This document shows, one piece after another, positions 53,289-62,052 of a stretch of DNA of 64,000 bases. The first letter of the stretch is position 1. Every line of letters begins with the position of its first letter. A program made the translations under genes and the position numbers. This DNA is from Cellulosimicrobium funkei (GTDB taxonomy: Bacteria; Actinomycetota; Actinomycetes; Actinomycetales; Cellulomonadaceae): assembly GCF_004519295.1 (NCBI RefSeq), contig NZ_SOZH01000005.1, forward strand, positions 1-64,000, read 5' to 3'. The notes under the pieces are model-generated. The model saw only the letters and a list, made by a program, of their open reading frames with translations, was not told the origin of the DNA and did no database searches.

Positions 53289-54584
53289 TCACTTGACGTA
53301 GGGGATGCCCTCGGCGGCCGGCGGGCGCACGCGCCCGACGAGGCCGGCGACGGCGAAGATCGTCACGACGTACGGCGTCATGAGCATGATCTGGCTCGGG
53401 ATCGGCGTCCCGACGATGCCGAGCACCGTCTGGAGGTTGTCCGAGAACCCGAACAGGAGCGCCGCGACGAGCGCGCCGACGGGGTTCCAGCGCCCGAGGA
53501 TCATCGCGGCGAGCGCGATGAAGCCCTTGCCGCCCGTCATCTCCTTGCCGAAGGCGAGCCCCGCGGCGACGGTGAAGAACGCGCCGCCGAGGCCGGCGAC
53601 CGCGCCGCCGAGGATCGTGTTGCGCACGCGCGTCGCGTTGACCTTGATGCCGACGGTGTCGGCCGCCTTCGGGTGCTCGCCGACCGCGCGCAGGCGCAGG
53701 CCCCAGCGGCTGCGGAACAGGAAGACCTGCAGCAGGATCACGACCACGTACATGAGGTACACGAGGAGGGTCTGGCGGAACAGCACCGGCCCGACGACCG
53801 GGATCTGCGACAGCACCGGGATCTCGATGACGGGCAGCGGGTTGCGCGAGTTCCACGTCGCCGGGTCCGCGCTGAGGACCGTCGAGTAGAGGTAGCTCGT
53901 CACGCCGACGACCAGCACGTTGAGCACGACGCCGACGATGATCTGGTTCACCCAGTACTTCACCGAGAAGATCACGAGCAGCACGCCCACGAGCGCGCCC
54001 GCGATCGGCGCGGCGATGAGGCCGGCGTACGCCGACGACGTGAGCGAGGCGACGACCGCGGCGAGGAAGGCCCCCGCGAGGAGCTGGCCCTCGATCGCGA
54101 TGTTGATGATGCCGACGCGCTCGCACAGCACGCCGGACAGCGCGCCGAACACGAGCGGGACCGCGAGGAAGAGCGAGCCCTGGAGCAGGCCCGTCAGCGG
54201 GATCGCCGACTTCCCGGCCCCGGCCCAGGAGAGGAACGCGAAGACGATCGCGACGCCGTACACGATCGGCAGCCACACGCCGACCTTGCGCCGGTCGCGC
54301 GCGGCCCAGAACGACAGGCCGGCGAGGAGCAGCGCGAGGATCGACAGGAACAGCGCCGCCCCCGTGGAGCTCACCGTGATCGGCTCGATCTGGAAGAAGT
54401 CCTTCGCCGTCGAGAGGCGGAACGTCGTCTGCTGGCCGCCCGCGGGGAGCAGCGCGAAGACGACGAGGGCCAGCAGCCCGATGACCCCGTACGCCACCGG
54501 GGCCTTCCAGCTGATGGGCGGCAGGGGCTTGGCCGCGCGCTCCGGCGCGGCGGCCGGTGCCGGGGTGGTGGTCGCGGTGCTCAT
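53289..54584 (-). CDS. Nucleoside ABC transporter permease (NupQ-like)
   Basis: A 431-residue inner-membrane permease of the BMP/ribose-type importer group with about ten spans. VCERVGIINIAIEGQLLAG reads here as LCERVGIINIAIEGQL, the family hallmark, and GSRWGLRLRAVGEHPKAA gives the cytoplasmic loop. ATG at 54584 overlaps the previous permease stop (ATGA). It has a basic, Pro/Ala-rich N-terminus of about 25 residues. It pairs with the upstream permease. Confidence 0.9.
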   Translation of the reverse strand: MSTATTTPAPAAAPERAAKPLPPISWKAPVAYGVIGLLALVVFALLPAGGQQTTFRLSTAKDFFQIEPITVSSTGAALFLSILALLLAGLSFWAARDRRKVGVWLPIVYGVAIVFAFLSWAGAGKSAIPLTGLLQGSLFLAVPLVFGALSGVLCERVGIINIAIEGQLLAGAFLAAVVASLTSSAYAGLIAAPIAGALVGVLLVIFSVKYWVNQIIVGVVLNVLVVGVTSYLYSTVLSADPATWNSRNPLPVIEIPVLSQIPVVGPVLFRQTLLVYLMYVVVILLQVFLFRSRWGLRLRAVGEHPKAADTVGIKVNATRVRNTILGGAVAGLGGAFFTVAAGLAFGKEMTGGKGFIALAAMILGRWNPVGALVAALLFGFSDNLQTVLGIVGTPIPSQIMLMTPYVVTIFAVAGLVGRVRPPAAEGIPYVK

Positions 54585-55897
54585 GCTCCGGCCTCCTGGG
54601 TGGTCGTCGTGGTCGGGACGGCCTTCGCGCGGCGGCGGGCTGCCTGCCGTTCGGCGCGCGTCGGGCCGCCCGGGGTCGGGAGGCGGAAGATCGCCCGCAC
54701 GAGCGGCGGCGCGGCGATGAAGAGCACGATGAGCGACTGCACGACGAGGACGATGTCGATCGGCGTCCCCGTGCGGGCCTGCATGACGAACCCGCCCGCG
54801 CGCAGTGCGCCGAACAGCAGGCCGGCGAGCACCGTCCCGAGCGGACGGGACCGCCCGAGCAGCGCCACCGTGATCGCGTCGAACCCGAAGCTCGCCGCGA
54901 CGCCGGCCGTGAGGACGTGCTCCGTGCCGAGGACCTGCGCGCTGCCCGCGAGGCCCGCGAGCGCGCCCGCGATGGCCATGACCCACACCGTCGTCCACGG
55001 GACCGACATGCCTGCCGTCCGGGCCGCGTGCGGGTTCTCGCCGACGGCGCGGAAGCGGAAGCCGAGCGTCGAGCGCTCCATGAGCCACCACACGCCGACC
55101 GCGACGAGCAGCGCGAGGACGAACCCCGCGTGGAGGCGGAAGCCCTCGCCCAGCAGCAGCGGGAACTGCGCGTTCCCCGGGATGCGCGGGCTGATCGGGT
55201 TGGAGCTGCCCGGCGCCTGGAACGGCTTTGTCGTGAGCAGGTACGCGACGAGGTAGATCGCGATGTTGTTGAGCATGATCGTGACGATCACCTCGTGGGC
55301 GCCCGTGCGGGCCTTGAGCACGCCCGCGATGCTCGCCCACAGAGCCCCGCCGAGCGCGGCGCCCAGCACGGCGAGCAGGAGGTGCAGCCCCGGCGGGAGC
55401 GCGAACGTCCAGCCGACGAACCCGGCGAAGATGCCGCCGAGGATGATCTGGCCCTGCGCACCGATGTTGAACAGGCCCGCGCGGAAGCCGATGCCGAGCC
55501 CGAGGCCCGCGAGGATGAGCGGCGTCGCGACCGTCATCGTCTCGGTGAGGGGGCGCAGCGCCCGCGAGACGTCGGGCGCGTCGACGTTGAGGACCGCGCC
55601 CTGGAAGAGCGCGGCGTACGCGCCGAACACCGCGTCCCAGACGGCCTGGAAGAAGTCCGAGGGGCGCGCGAAGAAGTAGGACGCCGCCTCCTGGACCGCG
55701 GGGTCGGCGGCCGCGATGAGGACGCCGCCCAGGATCAGCGCGGCGACGATCGCGAGCAGCGAGACGAGCCAGCTGCTCTCGAGCATCTCGCGCAGGACGC
55801 CCTGCCCGGCCGGCGCCTCCGGCTTCTGGGGGTCGCTCGGCGGTGCCGCCGTCGGCGGGAGCGCCGACGCGTCCTCGGGCGTGGCCTGCTGGGTCAC
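54581..55897 (-). CDS. Nucleoside ABC transporter permease (NupP-like)
   Basis: A 438-residue permease of the same group, with about ten spans. Hallmarks are GLGIGFRAGLFNIGAQGQII and GFRFRAVGENPHAARTAGM cut here as RAVGENPHAARTAGM, the loop that contacts the ATPase. GTG start overlaps the ATPase stop (GTGA). Its N-terminus is a Pro/Ala-rich tail of about 35 residues. With the NupQ-like protein it forms the nucleoside channel. Confidence 0.9.
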   Translation of the reverse strand: MTQQATPEDASALPPTAAPPSDPQKPEAPAGQGVLREMLESSWLVSLLAIVAALILGGVLIAAADPAVQEAASYFFARPSDFFQAVWDAVFGAYAALFQGAVLNVDAPDVSRALRPLTETMTVATPLILAGLGLGIGFRAGLFNIGAQGQIILGGIFAGFVGWTFALPPGLHLLLAVLGAALGGALWASIAGVLKARTGAHEVIVTIMLNNIAIYLVAYLLTTKPFQAPGSSNPISPRIPGNAQFPLLLGEGFRLHAGFVLALLVAVGVWWLMERSTLGFRFRAVGENPHAARTAGMSVPWTTVWVMAIAGALAGLAGSAQVLGTEHVLTAGVAASFGFDAITVALLGRSRPLGTVLAGLLFGALRAGGFVMQARTGTPIDIVLVVQSLIVLFIAAPPLVRAIFRLPTPGGPTRAERQAARRRAKAVPTTTTTQEAGA

Positions 55898-57516
55898 TGG
55901 ATCTCCTCCTCGCGGGCGGCGGCCGCGTCCTGTGCGGCGCCCGACGGCGCGTCCTCGGCGACGGCGTCCGCCTCGCCGAGGGTCGTGTGGTGCTCGGCGG
56001 CCTGCACGACGGCCTCCTCGAGCGGGACCCCGGCCATCATGAGGCCGAGGACGTCGCGGTCGGTGTCGCCGGGCACGACCCCGACGACGCGGCCGCGGTA
56101 CATGACGGCGATCCGGTCGGCGAGGGCGAGCACCTCGTCGAGCTCCGTCGACACGATGATCACGGGGGTGCCGTTGTCGCGCTCCTGCACGATGCGCCGG
56201 TGCACGAACTCGATCGAGCCGACGTCGAGGCCGCGCGTCGGCTGCGACGCGATGAACAGGCGCAGCGGGCGCGACATCTCGCGCGCGAGGACGACCTTCT
56301 GCTGGTTGCCGCCGGAGAGCGTGCCCGCCGGGGTCTCGACCGACTGGGTGCGCACGTCGAACTCGCCGATGCGCTGCTCCGCGTTCGCGCGGATCGTGCC
56401 GCGCGCGAGCGCGCCGCCGCGCGAGTAGGGCGCGGACGTCACGAGGTCGAGCACGAGGTTCTCCTCGACGGAGAACGTCCCGATGATCCCGTCGGTGCTG
56501 CGGTCCTCGGGCACGTAGCCCACGCCCGCCTCGAGCACCTGGGACACGCTGCGCCCCACGAGCTCCTTGCCGTCGAGCAGGATCGAGCCCGCGACCGGCT
56601 TGCGCAGCCCGACGATCGTCTCCGTGAGCTCGGTCTGGCCGTTGCCCTGGACCCCCGCGACGACGAGGATCTCGCCGCGCGCGACCTCCAGGCTCACGCG
56701 GTCGACGACGGCCGTGCCGGCGTCGTCCATGACCGTGAGCTCGTCGACGTGGAACGTGGTGTCACCGTCCTCCGCGGGCGCCTTGTCGACCCCGAGGGAG
56801 ACGGACCGGCCGACCATGAGGGACGCGAGCTCGGTCTCGCTCGCGCTCGGGTCGGCGGTGCCGACGACCTTGCCGCGGCGGATGACCGTGATGCGGTCGG
56901 CGACGGCGCGCACCTCGCGCAGCTTGTGCGTGATGAAGACGATCGACGTCCCCGCCGCCTTGAGCTCGCGCATGATCGCGATGAGCTCGTCCGTCTCCTG
57001 CGGCGTGAGGACCGCGGTCGGCTCGTCGAGGATGAGGACGCGCGCGTCGCGCGACAGGGCCTTGATGATCTCGACGCGCTGCTGCACGCCGACGGGGATG
57101 TCCTCGACCATCGCGTCCGGGTTCACCTCGAACCCGAACCGGTCCGAGATCTCCTGGACGAGGCGGCGCGCGCGCCGCGCGTCGATGAGACCCGCGCCCT
57201 TCACGGGCTCGTGCCCCAGCGCGACGTTCTCGGCGACCGTGAACACCGGGACCAGCATGAAGTGCTGGTGCACCATGCCGATGCCCGCGGCCATCGCGTC
57301 GCCCGGGCCGGCGAACTGCACGGGCACGTCGTCGACGAGGATCTGTCCGTCGTCCGGGTCGTACAGCCCGTACAGCACGTTCATGAGCGTGCTCTTGCCC
57401 GCCCCGTTCTCCCCGAGCAGGGCATGGATCTCGCCGGGCTCGATGACCAGGTCGATGTGGTCGTTGGCGACCAGGGACCCGAAGACCTTCGTGATCCCTC
57501 GCAGCTCCAGCTTCAC
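55894..57516 (-). CDS. Nucleoside ABC transporter ATP-binding protein (two ABC domains)
   Basis: A 540-residue double ATPase driving nucleoside import. The first domain has Walker A GENGAGKST, VPVGVQQRVEI as signature region and Walker B LILDEPTA; the second has a degenerate Walker A (GVQGNGQTE), a signature LSGGNQQK and IASQPTRG. Such asymmetry is usual in RbsA/NupO-type proteins. Start GTG at 57516 has GAGG at the right distance; an upstream ATG would add 23 residues outside the family. Its C-terminal tail is acidic, rich in Ala and Glu. It follows the binding protein after a 205-base gap with a hairpin. Confidence 0.93.
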   Translation of the reverse strand: MKLELRGITKVFGSLVANDHIDLVIEPGEIHALLGENGAGKSTLMNVLYGLYDPDDGQILVDDVPVQFAGPGDAMAAGIGMVHQHFMLVPVFTVAENVALGHEPVKGAGLIDARRARRLVQEISDRFGFEVNPDAMVEDIPVGVQQRVEIIKALSRDARVLILDEPTAVLTPQETDELIAIMRELKAAGTSIVFITHKLREVRAVADRITVIRRGKVVGTADPSASETELASLMVGRSVSLGVDKAPAEDGDTTFHVDELTVMDDAGTAVVDRVSLEVARGEILVVAGVQGNGQTELTETIVGLRKPVAGSILLDGKELVGRSVSQVLEAGVGYVPEDRSTDGIIGTFSVEENLVLDLVTSAPYSRGGALARGTIRANAEQRIGEFDVRTQSVETPAGTLSGGNQQKVVLAREMSRPLRLFIASQPTRGLDVGSIEFVHRRIVQERDNGTPVIIVSTELDEVLALADRIAVMYRGRVVGVVPGDTDRDVLGLMMAGVPLEEAVVQAAEHHTTLGEADAVAEDAPSGAAQDAAAAREEEIQ

Positions 57517-57720
57517 CGGTCTGCCTCTCCTCGTGCTTCGCAGTCGTACCGCGGTGTCGACCTCGATCCCGTCGAGGTACTCCATCGAACCGCACCCGCG
57601 GGAGCGCGGCGCGTCGTCGCGGCCCCGACGACACCGTCGTCGTCATGACGGTGGCCCGGGCGCTGGGCCCGGGCCACCGGTGCCGGTCGCCCGTGGGCGG
57701 CCGGCGGGTTCAGCGTCGCG
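57517..57720 (-). other. Gap between the nucleoside-binding lipoprotein and its ATPase
   Basis: 204 bases holding the perfect hairpin at 57650-57678 and the ATPase ribosome binding site. I see no clear second promoter. The gap probably lets the binding protein be made in excess. Confidence 0.45.
57650..57678 (-). terminator. Hairpin downstream of the nucleoside-binding lipoprotein gene
   Basis: Perfect 12-base arms (57650-57661 and 57667-57678) with a five-base loop, 43 bases past the binding-protein stop and before the ATPase gene. Likely a leaky terminator or 3' mRNA stabiliser. Confidence 0.65.
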
Positions 57721-58833
57721 TCACGGCGCGTTCGGCGACTCGACGACGAGGTCGCCCGCGATGATCTGCTCCTGGTACTGGGCGAGCTGGTCCTGCAGCT
57801 CGGCCGGGACCGCGTCCTCGAAGTCGTGGAACGGCGCCAGGCCGACGCCCTCGTTCTCGAGCGTGCCGACGTACGGCTCGCTCGTGAAGTTGCCGTCCGC
57901 CGACTCGCTCACGGTGTCGAAGACCGCCGGGCCGATCTGCTTCATCACGGACGTGAGGATGATGCTCCCGTAGTCCGTCGTGAGGAAGCCGTCCGAGTCG
58001 ACCCAGATGATCTTCGCGCCGCCGCTCTCGGCCGCCGCGGCGGCACCGAGGCCGACCGGGCCGGCGACGGGCATGATGATGTCCGCGCCCTGGTCGATGA
58101 AGCCCTGCGTGACGTTCTGGCCGTTCGCCTGGTTGTCGAAGTCGCCCGTGAACGTGCCGGTCTGCGCTTCCTTGTCCCAGCCGAGGACCTTGACGTCGGT
58201 GCCGTTGTCCTCGTTGTACTTCGCGACGCCGTCGACGTAGCCGTCCATGAAGATGGCGACCGACGGGATCTGGATGCCGCCGAACGTGGCGACCGTGCCC
58301 GTCTCCGTCATGCCCGCCGCGAGGTAGCCGGCGAGGAACGCCGCCTCCGCGGTGTTGAACAGGATCGGCTTCGCGTTGTCGATCTCGACCGGCTCCGGCG
58401 GGTCGTCCGCCGTGGCGCCCGGGTTGCTGAACGCCGAGTCGATGAGGGCGAAGTGCACGTCCGTGTTGGCCTCGGCCGCCGACTGGATCGGGTCCTCGAG
58501 CAGGAAGCCGACGCCGATGATGAGGTTGCAGCCCTGCTGGACGAGGCTGTCGATGTTCGGGCCGTAGTCGGTGTCCGCCTGGGACTCGACCTCGTGCGTC
58601 GTGATGCCGAGCTCCGTCTTGGCCTTCTCGAGACCCTCGTAGCCCGACTGGTTGAAGGACTGGTCGTCGAACCCGCCGGCGTCGGAGACCATGCACGCGG
58701 AGAAGTCGGAGTTGCCGCCCGCGGTGCTGTCGCCGCCGCCGGTGGTCTCGTCGTCCTCGGGCGCGGCGCCGCACGCGGCCAGCGCGAGCGCGGCGACCGC
58801 CGCGAGGGCGGTGACCTGAGTCGCTCTCTTCAC
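57721..58833 (-). CDS. BMP-family nucleoside-binding lipoprotein
   Basis: A 370-residue basic membrane protein (BMP) lipoprotein that binds nucleosides outside the cell for the ABC importer. The start GTG at 58833 has AGGAG about eight bases upstream and gives a clean lipoprotein signal (lipobox LAAC, Cys21); an upstream ATG is outside the signal. The mature protein has the BMP core: SDAGGFDDQSFNQSGYEGL, LIIGVGFLLED, and AEAAFLAGYLAAG. A 30-residue Asp/Gly/Ser linker precedes the domain. First gene of the nucleoside import and salvage operon. Confidence 0.93.
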   Translation of the reverse strand: MKRATQVTALAAVAALALAACGAAPEDDETTGGGDSTAGGNSDFSACMVSDAGGFDDQSFNQSGYEGLEKAKTELGITTHEVESQADTDYGPNIDSLVQQGCNLIIGVGFLLEDPIQSAAEANTDVHFALIDSAFSNPGATADDPPEPVEIDNAKPILFNTAEAAFLAGYLAAGMTETGTVATFGGIQIPSVAIFMDGYVDGVAKYNEDNGTDVKVLGWDKEAQTGTFTGDFDNQANGQNVTQGFIDQGADIIMPVAGPVGLGAAAAAESGGAKIIWVDSDGFLTTDYGSIILTSVMKQIGPAVFDTVSESADGNFTSEPYVGTLENEGVGLAPFHDFEDAVPAELQDQLAQYQEQIIAGDLVVESPNAP

Positions 58834-59059
58834 CTGATAGCTCCTGTCGTTCTCGTAGCAGTGCCGCGCAGGGAAGGACCCCTGGGCCCTCCCGAGCACC
58901 GTTGCACGGGAGGACCGGTCCGTCGGCCTCTATAGGACCGAAGACTAATCAGCCCGAGGGGTCCAGCACGTTACTTGCCGGTAACGCGGGCGCTTCGTTA
59001 TGCAAGCGTCACTTTGCGTCTGAGGCGTGACACACCCCTGTCCACGGGTCGGGACCGGT
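58834..59059 (-). promoter_or_regulatory. Promoter region of the nucleoside import operon
   Basis: 226 bases between the M20 gene and the BMP gene. A TATAGA box lies at 58934-58929 on the minus strand, about 95 bases from the start codon, with no good -35. Upstream is an 18-base inverted repeat CGTTAC-N6-GTAACG (58969-58986), a candidate operator for a nucleoside- or deoxyribose-responsive repressor. Both are inferred. Confidence 0.4.
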
Positions 59060-60289
59060 TCACCCGTCCTGGCCCGCGGCGACGCGCGCGAGGAGCCGCA
59101 TGCCCAGGCCGATCGCGCGCTCGTCCACCTGGAGGTCGCCCTGGTGGATGTCGTAGCTGCGCCCGCCCCGCGTCCGCGTGCCGAGGCGGGCCATCGCCCC
59201 GGGCACCTTCGTCAGGTACCAGGCGAAGTCCTCGCCCCCGAGCGACTGCTCGGTGAGCACGACGCTGTCCGGGCCCAGGACGTCGCGCGCGGCAGCCTCG
59301 AGCAGGCCGGTGCAGCGCTCGTCGTTCTCGACGGGCGGGACGCCCCGCGTGTGGTGCACGGTCACCTCGACCTCGTACGGCGCGACGACCTGCTCCACCG
59401 CGTCGTGCAGCACCTGCCCCGCGAACTCCCACGCGCGCACGTCCAGGCAGCGCAGGGTGCCGCGGACCGTCCCGGTGCTCGGGATGGCGTTGTGCGCGGA
59501 GCCCGCGTGGACGGCGCCCCACGTGAGGTTCACGCCCGAGCGCGGGTCCAGCCGACGGCCGAGCACCGCGGGGACCTGCGTGATGACCTGGCCCAGCGCG
59601 TACACCACGTCGCCGGTCAGGTGCGGTCGCGACGTGTGGCCGCCCGGGGAGGCGATCGTCACGGAGACCTCGTCGGACGCCGACGTGATCGGGCCGATCC
59701 GCGTGCCGATGCGACCCACGTCGACCTTCGGGTCGCAGTGCACGGCGTAGATCTCATCGACCCCGTCCATCGCCCCGGCCGCGAGGACGTCGAGCGACCC
59801 GCCCGGCTGGACCTCCTCGGCGGGCTGGAGCACGAGCCGCACGCCGCGGCGCAGCTCGCCCTGCGCGTGCAGGTCCGCGAGCACGAGCCCGGCACCGAGC
59901 ACGACGGCCGTGTGCACGTCGTGGCCGCACGCGTGCGCGACCCCGGGCACGGTCGACGCCCACGGGAGGCCGCAGCGGTCCTGCAGCGGCAGCGCGTCGA
60001 TGTCCGCACGCAGGGCGACGCGGCCCTCCGGGACGGCCGCGCCGTCGGGCACGCCCGCGGCGGTCGTGCCCGGCTCCGGGCCGACGTCGCACACGAGCCC
60101 CGTGCCCGGCAGGAGCCGCGGCTCGAGTCCCGCCGCGCGCAGGCGGTCGGCGAGCAGCGCCGTGGTGCGCGTCTCGGCGCGCGAGACCTCGGGGTGGGCG
60201 TGGATGTCGCGGCGGATCGCCACGACCTCGTCCACGTGGCGCGCGACGGCGGCCCCGATGCGGGCGGCGAGGGTCACGTCGGCGCTCAC
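59060..60289 (-). CDS. M20-family amidohydrolase
   Basis: A 409-residue zinc amidohydrolase or N-acyl amino acid hydrolase. HACGHDVHTA gives the first metal site, QPAEEVQPGG the catalytic Glu, and HCDPKV, HTSRPH and a late His in YDIHQG the other ligands and dimer-domain residues. The cut substrate is unknown; close relatives hydrolyse N-acyl, hippurate-like or indole-acetyl conjugates. GTG start overlaps the manC stop (GTGA), so it is co-translated with manC. Confidence 0.9.
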   Translation of the reverse strand: MSADVTLAARIGAAVARHVDEVVAIRRDIHAHPEVSRAETRTTALLADRLRAAGLEPRLLPGTGLVCDVGPEPGTTAAGVPDGAAVPEGRVALRADIDALPLQDRCGLPWASTVPGVAHACGHDVHTAVVLGAGLVLADLHAQGELRRGVRLVLQPAEEVQPGGSLDVLAAGAMDGVDEIYAVHCDPKVDVGRIGTRIGPITSASDEVSVTIASPGGHTSRPHLTGDVVYALGQVITQVPAVLGRRLDPRSGVNLTWGAVHAGSAHNAIPSTGTVRGTLRCLDVRAWEFAGQVLHDAVEQVVAPYEVEVTVHHTRGVPPVENDERCTGLLEAAARDVLGPDSVVLTEQSLGGEDFAWYLTKVPGAMARLGTRTRGGRSYDIHQGDLQVDERAIGLGMRLLARVAAGQDG

Positions 60290-61434
60290 AGGAGCTCGTC
60301 CATCCCGAGCTCGCGCACCGTGTCGACCATCGACTTCACCTGCTGCGCGCGCGCCCGCGTCGTGACGAGGAGCGCGTCGGGGGTGTCGACCACGACGACG
60401 TCGTCGAGCCCGAGGACGGTCACGACGCGGTCGCTCGCGGGCACGACGACCGAGCCCGCGCTCTCGCGGCGCACGACGCGCCCCGTGTCGCCGAGCACCT
60501 TGGAGCCGGCACCGTCGACGGACGGGAGGAGCGCGGCGAGGGAGTTGAAGTCGCCCACGTCGTCCCACCCGAACGTGCCGGGGACGACGGCGACGCCCCC
60601 GACCGCGGCGACCGGCTCGGCCACCGCGTGGTCGATCGCGATCCGCTCGAGCGCGGGCCACCGCTCCGCGAGCACGCGGTCGCGGTCGGGGCCGTCCCAC
60701 GCGGCCGCGATCGCGCGCAGGCCGTCGTGGAGCTCGGGACGCTGGTCCGCGAGGTGCCCGAGGAGCACGGACGAGCGCACGATGAACATGCCGGCGTTCC
60801 ACCGGTACTCCCCGGACGCGAGGTAGCGCTGCGCGGTCGCGGCGTCCGGCTTCTCCGTGAAGCCGCGCACGTGCTGCGCGCTCGGCGCGCCCGCGACGCC
60901 GAGCGGGGCGCCGCTGTGCACGTACCCGAACGCCGTCGACGGCCGCGACGCCGCGATGCCGATCGTCACGACGTACCCGGCGCGCGCCGCCTCCACCGCC
61001 TCGCGCACCGAGGACTCGAAGGCGGCACGACCCGTGATCACCTGGTCCGCGGCGAACGACCCGACGACGACGTCGCCGTGCCGCTCCTCGAGCACCGCCG
61101 CGGCGAGCCCGATGGCCGCCATCGAGTCCCGGGGCGACGGCTCCGCGAGCACGTTCTCGGCCGGCAGGCCCGGGAGCTGCGTGCGCGCCGACGCGACGTG
61201 CCGGTCGCCCGTGACGAGCACGACGCCCTCCTCCCCCGCGAGCGGGACGAGCCGGTCGACCGTCGCCTGGAGCAGGGAGCGCCCCGAGCCGGTGAGGTCG
61301 AGCAGGAACTTCGGGGAGCCCGCCCGCGAGAGCGGCCACAGCCGGGTGCCGGCGCCTCCCGCGGGGACGACGGCGAAGAAGCCGGGGATCGGCGACCCGG
61401 ACGGGCCGGAGGAGTCGTGCGGCGAAGAGGCCAT
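60286..61434 (-). CDS. manC: Mannose-1-phosphate guanylyltransferase
   Basis: A 382-residue nucleotidyltransferase that makes GDP-mannose, precursor of cell-wall glycans, from GTP and mannose 1-phosphate. Key sites: VPAGGAGTRLWPLSR, which binds the nucleotide, and FTEKPDAATA (family FxEKP). The C-terminal isomerase domain found in type II enzymes is absent. ATG at 61434 lies seven bases after TATGCT and lacks a ribosome binding site, so the mRNA is likely leaderless. It is divergent from the sdh operon. Confidence 0.93.
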   Translation of the reverse strand: MASSPHDSSGPSGSPIPGFFAVVPAGGAGTRLWPLSRAGSPKFLLDLTGSGRSLLQATVDRLVPLAGEEGVVLVTGDRHVASARTQLPGLPAENVLAEPSPRDSMAAIGLAAAVLEERHGDVVVGSFAADQVITGRAAFESSVREAVEAARAGYVVTIGIAASRPSTAFGYVHSGAPLGVAGAPSAQHVRGFTEKPDAATAQRYLASGEYRWNAGMFIVRSSVLLGHLADQRPELHDGLRAIAAAWDGPDRDRVLAERWPALERIAIDHAVAEPVAAVGGVAVVPGTFGWDDVGDFNSLAALLPSVDGAGSKVLGDTGRVVRRESAGSVVVPASDRVVTVLGLDDVVVVDTPDALLVTTRARAQQVKSMVDTVRELGMDELL

Positions 61435-61447
61435 GAGGGCCAGCATA
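61435..61447 (-). promoter_or_regulatory. -10 box of manC
   Basis: TATGCT at 61447-61442, seven bases before ATG at 61434. Predicted leaderless start. Confidence 0.55.
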
Positions 61448-61473
61448 GTGAGGGCCGCAGTTCCCCCGCGGGC

Positions 61474-61489
61474 TGTGGGATCAGTCACA
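61474..61489. promoter_or_regulatory. CRP/GlxR-like binding site
   Basis: TGTGGGATCAGTCACA is one mismatch from the CRP-type consensus TGTGA-N6-TCACA. It lies in the divergent manC-sdhC region, 77 bases before the sdhC -10 candidate. Consistent with cAMP control of succinate dehydrogenase as described in other actinobacteria. Confidence 0.5.
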
Positions 61490-61550
61490 AACCCACGGCA
61501 CGGGGCCGTTCCGCCGCACCCGGCGGTCCGCATCATGACGTCGATGTCAC

Positions 61551-61556
61551 TATGGT
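61551..61556 (+). promoter_or_regulatory. Possible -10 box of the sdh operon
   Basis: TATGGT, about 113 bases before the sdhC GTG, with no good -35. It would give a long leader containing a hairpin. Low confidence. Confidence 0.35.
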
Positions 61557-61591
61557 GGAAGCCCTGAGACCGATGCCGACGACGGTCCCGG

Positions 61592-61617
61592 GGTCCGGAC
61601 TGAGGGAGTTCCGGACC
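61592..61617 (+). promoter_or_regulatory. Hairpin in the sdhC leader
   Basis: Ten-base arms GGTCCGGACT (61592-61601) and its complement with one bulged T (61607-61617), loop GAGGG. It lies about 50 bases before the ribosome binding site; could stabilise the leader or affect initiation. Confidence 0.4.
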
Positions 61618-61668
61618 ACGGCCGGAACGTGACATCTCCCCCTGATCTCGCCACAGGAGGCCCCCAAA

Positions 61669-62052
61669 GTGCCCAGTGCACCAGCCGGCACGCTCTACCG
61701 CGGCCGCGAAGGCATGTGGTCGTGGGTCGCGCACCGCGTGACCGGCGTGCTCATCTTCTTCTTCCTGCTCGTGCACGTGCTCGACACGGCGCTCGTGCGG
61801 GTCTCGCCCGAGGCGTACAACGCCGTCATCGGGACGTACCAGACGCCGATCATGGGCATCGGTGAGGCGGGCCTGGTCGCGGCCATCGTCTTCCACGCCT
61901 TCAACGGCATCCGCATCATCCTGGTCGACTTCTGGTCCAAGGGCCCGCGGTACCAGCGCACGATGCTCTGGGTCGTCGTCGGCCTCTTCGTCGTGACGAT
62001 GGCCGGGTTCCTGCCGCGCCACCTGATGAACGTCTTCGGAGGGGGGCACTGA
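61669..62052 (+). CDS. sdhC: Succinate dehydrogenase cytochrome b subunit
   Basis: A 127-residue membrane subunit anchoring succinate dehydrogenase and binding heme b and quinone. Three spans (about 25-43, 62-82, 98-118); HRVTGVLIFFFLLVHVLDTA carries a conserved His pair, VFHAFNGIRI a further His. Start GTG at 61669 has AGGAGG nine bases upstream. Its TGA overlaps the sdhD ATG by one base. Confidence 0.93.
   Translation: MPSAPAGTLYRGREGMWSWVAHRVTGVLIFFFLLVHVLDTALVRVSPEAYNAVIGTYQTPIMGIGEAGLVAAIVFHAFNGIRIILVDFWSKGPRYQRTMLWVVVGLFVVTMAGFLPRHLMNVFGGGH

Noticed and set aside
58990-59036. GTCAC/GTGAC pair near 58990-59030 as a CRP site
   Set aside because: The arms are in the wrong orientation and spacing for a CRP site.
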